DNA of 64,000 bases. Source: Burkholderiales bacterium RIFOXYD12_FULL_59_19. Lineage in GTDB: Bacteria > Pseudomonadota > Gammaproteobacteria > Burkholderiales > Burkholderiaceae_C. Positions 44,447 to 53,766 of the stretch are shown piece by piece (positions within the stretch are counted from its first letter, which is position 1; every line of letters begins with the position of its first letter). The notes under the pieces are model-generated. The model saw only the letters and a list, made by a program, of their open reading frames with translations. It was not told the origin of the DNA and ran no database searches. The translations under genes and the position numbers were made by a program. The stretch is from assembly GCA_001771065.1 (NCBI GenBank), contig MESQ01000055.1, forward strand, positions 62,001-126,000, read 5' to 3'.

Positions 44447-46627
44447 ATGCCGCAAGCTTCCGCGCCACCCACATCCCAAATCCAGGTCCTGGTGCACACC
44501 CCGGCCTACAGCCAGATGGCCAGCGCCTTAAGCTACCTGAGCAGCGAGGTGCCGCCGCCGGGCACGCTGGTGCGGGTGCCTTTGGGCCAACGTGAACTGC
44601 TCGGCGTGGTCTGGGATGACAGTCCGGCGCAAGCACAGCAAAGCACAGTTGAACCCGCCAAACTGCGCCCGATCGCTGATGTGCTCACGTCTTTGCCCCC
44701 CTTGAGCAGCCACTGGCGCAGCCTGATCAGTTTCGCCGCCAGCTACTACCAACGTGCGAAGGGAGAAGTGGCATTGGCAGCGCTGCCACCGCAACTGCGT
44801 GATCTGAGCCAGGTGCAACTCGGCCGAAAGCTGAAAAAGCTCGCCAAAATAGCCAATCAGCCAATGCCCGCCACGACCGGCGTTGCCGCAGACACCACAG
44901 CGGCCCTTCAACAGGCCGCTGTGGCAGCACCCCATGGCGTGGTGCTCAGTGCTGAGCAGACGGTGGCCATTGACCAATTCAGAAACCATAACGGACCGTT
45001 TTTGTTATTTGGTGCCACTGGCAGCGGCAAAACTGAAGTGTTCATGCACTGCACAGCCGAGTTACTGGCCGCATCACCCCAGGCCCAGGCACTGGTGATG
45101 GTGCCGGAAATCAACCTGACGCCACAGCTTGAAGAGCGCTTCAAGGCCCGTTTTTGCAGCCTCTATGGCATGGAGGCCGTGGTCTCGATGCACAGCGGCA
45201 TGACCCCGGCGCAGCGCTTGAACAGCTGGTTGGCGGCACACAGCGGTGCTGCCCGCATCGTGCTGGGCACCCGCATGGCCGTGTTTGCGTCCATGCCCCA
45301 GCTCAAGCTGATCATCGTTGACGAAGAGCATGACCCAAGCTACAAAAGTGGCGAAGGTGCACGTTACTCGGCCCGCGATCTGGCCATTTACCGCGGTCAT
45401 CTGGAAGGTGCCAAAGTGATGCTGGGCTCGGCCACGCCGTCGCTCGAGAGTTGGCATCACAGTCGCCCCGCGCCGGAGGGCGGACGCTACCACAGGCTGG
45501 AAATGCCCAGTCGTGTTGGCAGCGGCCAGCTGCCCCTGGTGCGCCGGGTCGACATGAACCACCAGCCCAAAGCCTGCATCATCTCACCGCCCTTGCTCGC
45601 CGCCATCGCCGAGCGTATCGCCCGTGGCGAGCAAAGCATGGTGTTCCTGAACCGGCGCGGCTACGCCCCGGTGCTGCAATGCACTGACTGCGACTGGAAA
45701 AGCGAGTGTCCCCACTGCAGCGCCTACCGCGTGTACCACAAGATTGACCGCACCCTGCGCTGTCACCACTGCGGCCTGAGCGAACGCGTGCCGCGCGCCT
45801 GTCCGGCCTGTGGCAACCCCGACATCGCACCCATGGGGCGCGGCACCGAACGACTCGAAGAACACCTGGCCGAGTTGCTGGTCCAGGTGCACCGCCCGGA
45901 CGGCCAGCCGGTGCGTATTGTGCGCATCGATGCCGACACCACCCGCCTCAAGGGGGCGCTCGAATCGCAGCTAGCCCAAGTGCACGCAGGCGACGTGGAT
46001 GTGCTGGTGGGCACCCAAATGATTGCCAAGGGGCACGACTTTCGACGCATCACGCTGGTGGCTGCGGTCAACCCCGACAACGCCCTGTTTTCCAGCGACT
46101 TTCGTGCGCCAGAGCGCCTTTTCAGCCTGTTGATGCAGGCCGCTGGCCGGGCTGGACGGGACTCAGCGGTGGCTGGCAGCAGCGAAATGTGGCTGCAAAC
46201 CTTTCACCCGACACACCCCTTGTACGAGTCACTCAAAAAACACGACTACCCTACCTTTGCCGCATCGCAGTTGAAAGAACGCCAGCAGGCCGCCATGCCG
46301 CCGTTCAGTTTTCAGGCGCTGGTACGCTCTGAAGCCCGCACACAGGAAACCGCGCAAGGTTTCTTAAATGCCGCCAGCCAGGCCGCTGGCGAGCAGAACG
46401 ACACGGCTGCGCTGCTGGCGCACCTGACACGCTACCCCGCGGTGCCCATGGGCATTGCACGCATTGCCAACATTGAGCGCGCACAGATGCTGATCGAAAG
46501 CCCGTCGCGCGCGGCACTGCAAAAGTTTTTGAATGCCTGGCAAATCGTGCTGCACCAGACCCGCGCCTTGCCCGAATGCAAGGGGGTGCTGCGCTGGGCC
46601 ATTGACGTGGACCCGCTCAATATCTGA
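44447..46627 (+). CDS. priA: Primosomal protein N' (replication restart helicase PriA)
   Basis: A 726-residue 3'-5' DNA helicase that reloads the replisome at stalled forks. An N-terminal DNA-binding domain precedes the helicase core with Walker A GATGSGKTEV and DEEHDPSYK. The zinc-binding insert carries eight cysteines (CTDCDWKSECPHC, CHHCGL, CPACGN), and the late helicase motif reads QMIAKGHDF. ATG 44447 is preferred over an in-frame TTG three codons earlier. The DnaA-box region directly upstream may control it. Confidence 0.96.
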   Translation: MPQASAPPTSQIQVLVHTPAYSQMASALSYLSSEVPPPGTLVRVPLGQRELLGVVWDDSPAQAQQSTVEPAKLRPIADVLTSLPPLSSHWRSLISFAASYYQRAKGEVALAALPPQLRDLSQVQLGRKLKKLAKIANQPMPATTGVAADTTAALQQAAVAAPHGVVLSAEQTVAIDQFRNHNGPFLLFGATGSGKTEVFMHCTAELLAASPQAQALVMVPEINLTPQLEERFKARFCSLYGMEAVVSMHSGMTPAQRLNSWLAAHSGAARIVLGTRMAVFASMPQLKLIIVDEEHDPSYKSGEGARYSARDLAIYRGHLEGAKVMLGSATPSLESWHHSRPAPEGGRYHRLEMPSRVGSGQLPLVRRVDMNHQPKACIISPPLLAAIAERIARGEQSMVFLNRRGYAPVLQCTDCDWKSECPHCSAYRVYHKIDRTLRCHHCGLSERVPRACPACGNPDIAPMGRGTERLEEHLAELLVQVHRPDGQPVRIVRIDADTTRLKGALESQLAQVHAGDVDVLVGTQMIAKGHDFRRITLVAAVNPDNALFSSDFRAPERLFSLLMQAAGRAGRDSAVAGSSEMWLQTFHPTHPLYESLKKHDYPTFAASQLKERQQAAMPPFSFQALVRSEARTQETAQGFLNAASQAAGEQNDTAALLAHLTRYPAVPMGIARIANIERAQMLIESPSRAALQKFLNAWQIVLHQTRALPECKGVLRWAIDVDPLNI

Positions 46628-46656
46628 ACAGGTTTTTGAAAATCATACGACGCGTT

Positions 46657-47451
46657 TCAGGCGGCTTTGGTGGCCACAATCACCTGGAAATTGTCAAAAA
46701 AAGCGGTGTGGCGTTCACAGGTCACGCCGGGCATGGCTTGTAATTGCAGCACCGGGTCATGGCTGCCCCACAGTGCCAGGCCGTAGGGTTCGAAGACCTT
46801 GAAATAAGTCCAACTCAAGGTACGCAGCAACCAGGGACGGGGTCGATGAAACTCCCCCAGGTAAAGCTTGCCGCCAGGGGCCAGCACCCGCATGGCTTCA
46901 TTCAACGCCTCAATTTTCAAGTCATGGGGCAGTTCATGCAGCAGGAAAAACATCACATTGGCCTGCACCGAGGCATCGGGCTGTTGCATCGCCACCGCGT
47001 TGTCGCGCACATACACCGTGTGGGCGGCGTAGTCACCCAGCTTGGTTTGCGCATGGTCCAGTTCGTTTTGAATGATGTCTGCAATCAGTACCTTGCTGGC
47101 CCCAGAAGCCACCGAAGCCTCAACCACGCGCGGAATGACATTGCCAAACGCGCATGAGGTAATCAACACCTGCTTGCCCTGCAAATCATCGTGTCGCAAA
47201 CCATGGAAAATGATAGACACCAGGCGACTGTACTGAAACAACAAAATGGCCGAAATGATGGGCTGCCAGTCCACCAGGCGAATCAAACGCATGTTGGAAT
47301 AAATGGGGTAGACATGCGCAGCGTCATGGGAGAGCCGCCCCATGACACCCCGCATGATCAGCGCGCCGCGGGTCAGCGTGAAAAAAAACATGGCGGTACT
47401 GACCAGCACCACAACCACGGCAAAGACGGTATAAGAAAACCAGGCAGACAT
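46657..47451 (-). CDS. RquA-like class I SAM-dependent methyltransferase, membrane-anchored
   Basis: A 264-residue protein with one N-terminal helix (AWFSYTVFAVVVVLVSTAMF) and a Rossmann-type methyltransferase domain. The usual GxGxG loop is replaced by LITSCAFGNV, and other blocks are FFLLHELPH, APGGKLYLGEFHRP and FEPYGLALW. This altered loop and these motifs resemble RquA, which converts ubiquinone to rhodoquinone. RquA as I know it lacks the N-terminal anchor, so this may be a related enzyme instead. Some relatives of this bacterial group do make rhodoquinone. It is monocistronic and convergent with priA. Confidence 0.55.
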   Translation of the reverse strand: MSAWFSYTVFAVVVVLVSTAMFFFTLTRGALIMRGVMGRLSHDAAHVYPIYSNMRLIRLVDWQPIISAILLFQYSRLVSIIFHGLRHDDLQGKQVLITSCAFGNVIPRVVEASVASGASKVLIADIIQNELDHAQTKLGDYAAHTVYVRDNAVAMQQPDASVQANVMFFLLHELPHDLKIEALNEAMRVLAPGGKLYLGEFHRPRPWLLRTLSWTYFKVFEPYGLALWGSHDPVLQLQAMPGVTCERHTAFFDNFQVIVATKAA

Positions 47452-47594
47452 TGAACTCTTTCAAATAACGGGCATGTGAACAACCCAGGGAAGCAAAAAA
47501 TTTCAAGTGCCGATTACACACCCAAGGGGAAACCCGGTGTTGATACAGATCAAAAAACGGAAACCTTCGGGAACGGCGCCCATGCCCGGAGGAC

Positions 47595-48560
47595 TCAGAG
47601 CAGCAGCGACACCGCCAGCGAAAACGTCACGAATGCGGCTGCGGTAGAAACCAGAATGATGCGTGCAATGCGCCCGTTGTCAGCACCAAAGCGCTCGGCC
47701 AGCAACGACACATTGCTGGCACTGGGTAAGGCTGCCGTGAGCACCATCACGGTCAAGGTGAAGCGTGACAAGGGCAGGCCCTGGCTGATCAGCCCCAGCC
47801 CGACCAGCCACACCAGCAGCGGGTGCAAAAACAGCTTGAACAGGGCGACAGGCAAGTAATCGCGCAGCAGGGGAACCGTCGCGTGCCCGGTTTTGGCCAG
47901 CATTTGCGCACGCGCCAGCACCGCACCAATCGTGAACAGCGCCACCGGGGAGGCTGCATCGGCCAGCAAGCCAATGGTTTGCGTCACCGGCTTGGGCGGC
48001 GCCCAGCCAAGCACCGACACCAGCGCCCCCAGCAAAATAGCCCATGGCATCGGGTTGGCCAGCACCCCCTTGAGCGCCTTCTTGAAGGCCTCGGCGGCAC
48101 CATGGGCATCACTGCCATCCAGACGCGACAGCGCAATACACAGGGAGGTGGTGACAATCATGTCAATCACCATGGTCAAAATCACGGGGCCCGCCGACTG
48201 CGCTCCCAGCAAGGCCACCAACAGCGGCACCCCCATAAAGCCCGAGTTGGGAAATGCGGCAACCAGGGCGCCAAATGCTGCATCATTCCAGCCGATGCGT
48301 GCATTGAGACTGACGGCCAACGTGAACCCAACCGTGATCAGCGCACACAGCGTCCAGGTCGTCAGCACACCGACATCGAGCAATTGACCAATGGGGGTAC
48401 TGGCGCCAAAGCGGTACAACATACACGGCAAGGCAAAAAAGAGCACAAAGCCGTTTAATCCGGGAATGGCTTCCAGTGGCAGCATACGCCGGCTCGCGGC
48501 CAGATAACCACACAGCACCAAGGCGAAAAAAGGGAAGGTTATGACGAAGATTTGCAGCAC
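47595..48560 (-). CDS. AEC family (auxin efflux carrier-type) transporter
   Basis: A 321-residue membrane protein with about ten helices and the family pattern VITFPFFALVLCGYLAASRR near the start, NGFVLFFALPCMLYRFG next and ALPSASNVSLLAERFG near the end. I chose GTG 48560, which gives the usual MLQIFVITFPFFAL opening; TTG 48584 would overlap the amidotransferase. Substrates of bacterial members are mostly organic acids such as malate. Its start lies 11 bp beyond the upstream gene's stop, so the two are co-transcribed. Confidence 0.85.
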   Translation of the reverse strand: MLQIFVITFPFFALVLCGYLAASRRMLPLEAIPGLNGFVLFFALPCMLYRFGASTPIGQLLDVGVLTTWTLCALITVGFTLAVSLNARIGWNDAAFGALVAAFPNSGFMGVPLLVALLGAQSAGPVILTMVIDMIVTTSLCIALSRLDGSDAHGAAEAFKKALKGVLANPMPWAILLGALVSVLGWAPPKPVTQTIGLLADAASPVALFTIGAVLARAQMLAKTGHATVPLLRDYLPVALFKLFLHPLLVWLVGLGLISQGLPLSRFTLTVMVLTAALPSASNVSLLAERFGADNGRIARIILVSTAAAFVTFSLAVSLLL

Positions 48561-48571
48561 TTTGGGATGGT

Positions 48572-49384
48572 CTACAAGCCGCAAACCTCGACACGCATGC
48601 TGTTGTTACACAAGGCGCCATCGACGAAAACATTCAACTCACCAACCGCCATGGGCACCCAGCTTTCATCAGTGGTCAGAGGTTCTGTCACCACAATCAC
48701 CTGTCGGTCTTGCGGGCAGTTGAGTTCGGCCAGATTAACACTGATGTCCTCGTCCTTGAGGTGCACCTGACGAAACGGATGGCCCCTTTGCACGTAATGC
48801 AGCTTGGTGGTGGCATGCGCCCACAAGGCCTGCCCATTGCTGAGCAAAAAGTTAAAGGTGCCATGTTTTGCAATGCGCGGCACCAGGTCACGCAAAGTAC
48901 AGCTCAGTTCGGCCACCGAGGGTACGTTGGCGTGTGATTTGGCCAGCTCCTGCATGAGCCAGCAAAACGCCAGCTCGCTGTCGGTGGTGCCCACCGGATG
49001 AAAACTGCCATGCAATTTGGGAGCGTAATTTTTCAGGTCTCCGTTATGGGCAAAAACCCAATTGAGGCCCCAGAGTTCACGCACAAACGGGTGACAATTT
49101 TCCAGCGCCACCTGCCCTATGGTTGCCTTGCGTACATGCGCCACCACGTTATGACTTTTGATGGGGTAGCTTTTGAGCATCTGCGCAATGGGTGAAGTGG
49201 CGGCGCTGGCCTTGTCAACAAAATGGCGGATGCCCTTGCCTGGGGAGGTACAGCTGCTCTCAAAAAATGCAATGCCCCACCCGTCTTCATGGTGATCAGT
49301 GCAACCACCGCGCTGCGAAAACCCGGTAAAACTCAGCGTCAGACTGGCCGGCAAGTGGCTGTTCATTCCCAGAAGTTGGCACAT
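48572..49384 (-). CDS. Class II glutamine amidotransferase, YafJ-like
   Basis: A 270-residue Ntn-hydrolase with the catalytic Cys2 exposed after Met removal (MCQLLGMNSHLPAS). DDHEDGWGIAFFE-type sequence and HVRKATIGQVALENCHPF and WVFAHNGDLK are present. It resembles E. coli YafJ, a putative glutamine-hydrolysing enzyme without an attached synthase domain, so it may be a stand-alone glutaminase or work with an unknown partner. Co-transcribed with the AEC transporter. Confidence 0.88.
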   Translation of the reverse strand: MCQLLGMNSHLPASLTLSFTGFSQRGGCTDHHEDGWGIAFFESSCTSPGKGIRHFVDKASAATSPIAQMLKSYPIKSHNVVAHVRKATIGQVALENCHPFVRELWGLNWVFAHNGDLKNYAPKLHGSFHPVGTTDSELAFCWLMQELAKSHANVPSVAELSCTLRDLVPRIAKHGTFNFLLSNGQALWAHATTKLHYVQRGHPFRQVHLKDEDISVNLAELNCPQDRQVIVVTEPLTTDESWVPMAVGELNVFVDGALCNNSMRVEVCGL

Positions 49385-49527
49385 AAAACTTTGGCCTCAA
49401 AAAAAGAACCATTTGAACAACATAAGCCGAGCGGCATTTTTCTCAAACAGAAAGCCAGGATGAGCCTCACACTGCAAAAAATAGGGATCAAGTCCGGTTA
49501 TGCTGTTGCATATTTCAAGTTTCAATT

Positions 49528-51609
49528 ATGACGGACGCGAGCTCGGTACAAATTGCAACACTCGAAAATTTTGAACCGGCCATGACCACCCCACACCAGA
49601 TAACTCCTGCATTGAAAGGCCGCGTGACCGCACTTGCCAGTGCGCTGGCCATGCTGTTGTGTGGCGTCGTCTTGTCTGTTCAGGCACTGACACTGGGCGA
49701 GCTACAAGGCAAAGCAGTGATTGGACAGGCCCTGAGTGTTGGCATTCGGGTCCAGGCAAGTCCGGATGAAGTGCTGGCTGCAACGTGTGTCAGCGCAGAT
49801 GTCTACTATGCCGATGCGCTTCAGAAAGCACCGCGCATCACGATCAAACCAGGGGTGGTACACATCACCCTGTCCGAGTTGGTCAATGAACCGGTGGTCA
49901 CGGTACTCATGCGGACCCAATGTGGCAGCCACCAAACGCGTCGCTACGTCGTGTTGGCTGACCTGCCCACAACCACAGTAGTCTCCACCGAGCCTGATTT
50001 TTCCGGTGCAGCAAGTTCACCGCCGCTGGTGGTCTTGCCGCAACGCACTGGCACTGACAAGCCCATAGACCGTGCTTCAGCCCGGAGCGAAACTGCGGCG
50101 TCCGCCACAAAAGCCGCCAATACAGTCATAGTAAAAAAAACCAGATCCAGCGCGACACCGCTGCCGCGCAATCGCCAGACAGCAAACAATTCAGCAGGCA
50201 GGTCAGTACTCAAACTCGATCCCATGGAGATCCTCTCCGACCGCATGGACTCGCTGGACACCAGCATGTTGTTTGCACCCACTGAAGATGCCCTGCTGCA
50301 AAGCAAACAAATTGCAGCCTTGCAGGCAGATCTCAAATCCATGCGCGAACTTGCCTTAAAAAGTGACAACACTTTGTTGCAGCTGCGCAGCGAACTCCAG
50401 CAAGCGCAAGCGCAACAGTTCCCCCAGGCCCTGGTTTACGGCTTGATCGGTCTGGTACTGATCTGCCTGTCCGGCCTGGCATGGCTTTGGCACAAGCAGA
50501 AAAAAGTGGCGCCAGCCGCCGACTCCTGGTGGCAGGATCCGGCGTACGACGAAGCCGACCCTTTGACAAACCCCGAAGAGTCCCCACGACCACCCAGCCT
50601 GGAAGCGGCATCAGCGTTTGCCACGCCCCCCCCTGAAGCCAGGACAGCAGGAACCCTGCAGACACCCGCATGGCTAAAACCTGCCGATCAGCCTGACGAC
50701 CACATGAAGCCGGAGACGCCGTCCGCCTCCGCCATACTCAAAAACCAGGCCAATCCTGATGTCGGTATCACACCTCACCAACTCAACCCGGAGTCGGTTC
50801 AGGACATCCGTCAGCAAGCCGATTTTTTTATCTCCCTTGGCCAAAGTCATCGCGCCATCCAAATCCTGGTGCAACAGATGACTACCTCGGATATTCCCAA
50901 TCCCCTGATGTGTATGGACCTGCTGGGGCTCTACCACAGCCTGGGTCAGACGAGCGAGTTTGACAAAATGCGTGATGCCTGTCAGCAGCACTTCAATGTA
51001 CACATCCCTGATGTGACCACATTCCAACAAGAAGGCCGCGGTCTTGAGGCCTACCCCGACGTCCTTGATACCCTGACCCGCCTGTGGCCCGGCGTGCATG
51101 CCCAGGCTTTCATGGACACCTGCATCTTTCTCAACACAAAAACAAAATTCCTCGACACCTTTGATCTGGCAGCGTTTCGTGAATTGCTGACCTTGCATGC
51201 TGTTGCCGAAGAACTGGCACTGGATATGCCAATCAACGCGCCTAAAAAGACACGCTCGCGCCCCGAATTGTTTGCCCAGCCAACCCAGATATCCGAATTT
51301 GACCCACCCATGCCTCCTTTGATTGACTTGAACCTGGATTCGCGTTTTTTGACCAGCGCTGATTTGCTGCCTGCCGCACCAGCCAAGCCTGAAGCCGCCG
51401 GGCTCTTGATGCCCGCAGAGTTGGCGCTGTTTGACCGTCCATTGAATGAACTGGATATCTTCCCCGACTTTAATTTGCCGACAAACCAACCCGAGGTGAG
51501 GGCAACTGACGCAGCCCCCTCAAACCTGATTGATCTGGATTTTGATTTACCCGAGGCCCCCGGCACGGGCACCACCAAGGACAGTTCAGGAACCCAATCC
51601 ACGCCATAG
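49528..51609 (+). CDS. FimV-like protein
   Basis: A 693-residue inner-membrane protein with a signal or anchor segment followed by the FimV N-terminal domain (ALTLGELQGKAVIGQALSVG), in place of the usual LysM motif. A coiled stretch comes near residues 250-290 and a second membrane helix at about 295-325. The acidic cytoplasmic part contains a FimV-type TPR-like block (DIRQQADFFISLGQSHRAIQ). FimV organises type IV pili, polar localisation and cAMP signalling in Pseudomonas. ATG 49582 is a possible alternative start. No ribosome-binding site is clear. Confidence 0.8.
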   Translation: MTDASSVQIATLENFEPAMTTPHQITPALKGRVTALASALAMLLCGVVLSVQALTLGELQGKAVIGQALSVGIRVQASPDEVLAATCVSADVYYADALQKAPRITIKPGVVHITLSELVNEPVVTVLMRTQCGSHQTRRYVVLADLPTTTVVSTEPDFSGAASSPPLVVLPQRTGTDKPIDRASARSETAASATKAANTVIVKKTRSSATPLPRNRQTANNSAGRSVLKLDPMEILSDRMDSLDTSMLFAPTEDALLQSKQIAALQADLKSMRELALKSDNTLLQLRSELQQAQAQQFPQALVYGLIGLVLICLSGLAWLWHKQKKVAPAADSWWQDPAYDEADPLTNPEESPRPPSLEAASAFATPPPEARTAGTLQTPAWLKPADQPDDHMKPETPSASAILKNQANPDVGITPHQLNPESVQDIRQQADFFISLGQSHRAIQILVQQMTTSDIPNPLMCMDLLGLYHSLGQTSEFDKMRDACQQHFNVHIPDVTTFQQEGRGLEAYPDVLDTLTRLWPGVHAQAFMDTCIFLNTKTKFLDTFDLAAFRELLTLHAVAEELALDMPINAPKKTRSRPELFAQPTQISEFDPPMPPLIDLNLDSRFLTSADLLPAAPAKPEAAGLLMPAELALFDRPLNELDIFPDFNLPTNQPEVRATDAAPSNLIDLDFDLPEAPGTGTTKDSSGTQSTP

Positions 51610-51656
51610 CAAGTGGTCTAGACTGACCTCAACATCAAATCCATTGAACTTCTGAT

Positions 51657-51683
51657 TTAGCACTCCATCAAAGAGAGTGCTAA
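51657..51683. promoter_or_regulatory. CIRCE element (HrcA operator) before rpoH
   Basis: TTAGCACTC - 9 nt - GAGTGCTAA, a perfect match to the CIRCE consensus, 33 bp upstream of the rpoH start and 20 bp before its AAGGAGG ribosome-binding site. HrcA is known to repress chaperone operons through this site, and comparative work has reported HrcA control of rpoH in Betaproteobacteria. Confidence 0.97.
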
Positions 51684-51716
51684 CATAACAACTTTAGCGT
51701 AACAAGGAGGTCTGAC

Positions 51717-52658
51717 ATGTCTGTCAATACTGGCGTTACCGGCAACACAATGGCCTTGACCAACCCTTGGTCAGTGGTGCCCGCACTGGGTCATTTGGAT
51801 GCCTATATTTCTGCAGTGAACCGCATGCCGATGCTGACCCTGGAGGAAGAGCAATCTTACGCACGCAAATTGCGTCTGGACAATGACCTGGAGGCTGCGG
51901 GGCGGCTGGTGTTGTCCCATCTGCGCCTGGTGGTGTCCGTTGCACGCCAATATCTGGGTTATGGTTTGCCGCATGGCGACCTGATCCAGGAGGGCAATGT
52001 GGGCCTGATGAAGGCCGTCAAACGTTTTGACCCCGACCAGGGTGTTCGGCTGGTCAGTTATGCCATGCATTGGATCAAAGCCGAAATTCACGAATTCATC
52101 CTGAAAAACTGGCGCATGGTCAAAGTGGCCACCACCAAAGCCCAGCGCAAGCTATTTTTTAACCTGCGCTCCATGAAGCAGCGTTACCAAAGCGCCGACG
52201 CTGCGGCTGACCTTGATACCCACCGCAACACGCTCAACCCGAGCCAGATTGATGCCATGGCCACCGAGCTGCACGTCAAACGCGAGGAAGTGATTGAAAT
52301 GGAAGCCCGCTTGGCCGGCGGCGATGTCCTGCTTGACCCCAGCCCCTCGGATGACGGCGACGACGCTTTTGGTCCGATCGCCTACCTGACCGATGCTGCG
52401 CACGAACCTACCGCCATGTTGGAAGCGCAGCACCGTGACCTGCTGGCCAGTGATGGCATTGCGCTGGCGCTGGACACGCTGGATGAGCGCAGTCGCCACA
52501 TCGTGACGGAACGCTGGCTCAAAGTGAATGACGACAACTCGGGCGGCATGACGCTGCATGACCTGGCCGCTGTATATGGCGTCAGCGCCGAACGCATCCG
52601 CCAAATTGAGGTGGCTGCCATGAAAAAAATGAAAAAAGCGCTGATTGAATTTGCCTGA
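51717..52658 (+). CDS. rpoH: RNA polymerase sigma-32 factor (heat shock)
   Basis: A 313-residue alternative sigma factor. Region 1.2/2.1 shows YISAVNRMPMLTLEEEQSYA, and region 2 shows HLRLVVSVARQYLGYGLPHG and DLIQEGNVGLMKAVKRFDP. The RpoH box is QRKLFFNLR, and region 4 ends LHDLAAVYGVSAERIRQIEV. It directs transcription of chaperone and protease genes. A perfect CIRCE element just upstream indicates HrcA control in addition to the usual RpoH controls. It ends before a strong intrinsic terminator. Confidence 0.97.
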   Translation: MSVNTGVTGNTMALTNPWSVVPALGHLDAYISAVNRMPMLTLEEEQSYARKLRLDNDLEAAGRLVLSHLRLVVSVARQYLGYGLPHGDLIQEGNVGLMKAVKRFDPDQGVRLVSYAMHWIKAEIHEFILKNWRMVKVATTKAQRKLFFNLRSMKQRYQSADAAADLDTHRNTLNPSQIDAMATELHVKREEVIEMEARLAGGDVLLDPSPSDDGDDAFGPIAYLTDAAHEPTAMLEAQHRDLLASDGIALALDTLDERSRHIVTERWLKVNDDNSGGMTLHDLAAVYGVSAERIRQIEVAAMKKMKKALIEFA

Positions 52659-52708
52659 ACCAGCGACAGACCCAGGCCCATTCAGACCCGCCTGGCGCTG
52701 TGCGCCAC

Positions 52709-52746
52709 AATACCCCTGCCGGCCCCACCGTCAGGGGTATTTTTTT
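52709..52746 (+). terminator. Intrinsic terminator of rpoH
   Basis: AATACCCCTG (52709-52718) pairs with CAGGGGTATT (52732-52741) across a 13-nt loop, and the T-run extends to 52746. It lies 50 bp after the rpoH stop and just before the next gene's ribosome-binding site. Confidence 0.95.
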
Positions 52747-52758
52747 ACAGGAGACATC

Positions 52759-53748
52759 ATGCGTCGTCAATGGATCAAACTGACCCTCATCTCAATCGCT
52801 GCCAGCACCTTTACGCTCTGCGCCAGCGCGCAAAACACATTAAAAACACCCGCCTGGCCGACCAAGACCTTGCGCATCGTTGTTGGTTTTCCCGGCGGCT
52901 CTTCGCCCGATCTGACAGCGCGTACGCTGGCCGATCCCCTGTCCAAGGCACTGGGTCAACCCGTGATTGTGGAAAATAAAGTGGGCGCCGGCGGCAACAT
53001 TGCGGCCGACTACGTGGCCAAGGCCACTGACAACCATACCCTTGGCCTCATGATCAACGGCAACCTGACCACGGCCAAACTGCTCAATCCCAAGTTGCCT
53101 TATGACCCGCTCAAGGACTTCCAGCCGGTGAGTCTGGTCGGGGTTTCGCCACTGGTGCTGATGGTGCCGAAATCGGCACCTGGTGCCAACGCCCAGGACT
53201 TTCTGGCTGCCGCCAAACAGGCGGGTGACCGCTGGAGCTATGGCTCACCTGGCGTAGGCACCATCGGACACATTGGCATGGAACTGTTCAAAAGCAAGAC
53301 TGCCACCCAGCCCGTTCATGTGCCCTATCCCGGGTATGCCCAGGTGGCGACCGCCATGATCGGCGGCCAATTGCAACTCTCGATGCTGCCGCCTGCTCTG
53401 GCCATGGCACAGGTCAAAGGTGACAAATTGCGCGCCATTGGCGTGACCTCCAGCGGCCGCAGCGCCCTGGCGCCGGAACTGCCTAGCATGGCCGAGGTGG
53501 GCGTGCCCAACTTCAACCTGGAAATCTGGAACGCGGTGGCAGCGCCCAAGTCCATGCCGCCCGCACTGGTTGCCAAACTGGCCGCGCTGATCAGCGACAT
53601 TGCCCGCTCACCCGACGTCCGGCAAAAGCTGTTTGCCCAAGGCTGGCAGGTGGTGGGTTCGTCGCCAGAAGGCCTGGACAAGCGCATTCAAAGCGACACC
53701 CTGCAGTTTGGCGGCATCATCAAGACGCTGGGTGTGGCCAATCAATAG
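52759..53748 (+). CDS. Tripartite tricarboxylate transporter receptor (Bug/TctC family)
   Basis: A 329-residue periplasmic binding protein: signal peptide (MRRQWIKLTLISIAASTF, to ASAQ), then WPTKTLRIVVGFPGGSSPDL, QPVIVENKVGAGGNIAADYV and SPGVGTIGHIGMELFK, as in the Bug family that expanded greatly in Betaproteobacteria. These bind carboxylates. No TctA/TctB membrane genes are adjacent, as is common for orphan Bug genes. The ATG at 52759 follows an AGGAG ribosome-binding site; the frame opens earlier but into the terminator. Confidence 0.93.
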   Translation: MRRQWIKLTLISIAASTFTLCASAQNTLKTPAWPTKTLRIVVGFPGGSSPDLTARTLADPLSKALGQPVIVENKVGAGGNIAADYVAKATDNHTLGLMINGNLTTAKLLNPKLPYDPLKDFQPVSLVGVSPLVLMVPKSAPGANAQDFLAAAKQAGDRWSYGSPGVGTIGHIGMELFKSKTATQPVHVPYPGYAQVATAMIGGQLQLSMLPPALAMAQVKGDKLRAIGVTSSGRSALAPELPSMAEVGVPNFNLEIWNAVAAPKSMPPALVAKLAALISDIARSPDVRQKLFAQGWQVVGSSPEGLDKRIQSDTLQFGGIIKTLGVANQ

Positions 53749-53766
53749 CCGCCTTTTGAACTGTCC

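Noticed and set aside
48560-48584. TTG start for the AEC transporter
   Set aside because: It would overlap the amidotransferase gene and adds residues not seen in the family; GTG 48560 fits the usual start.
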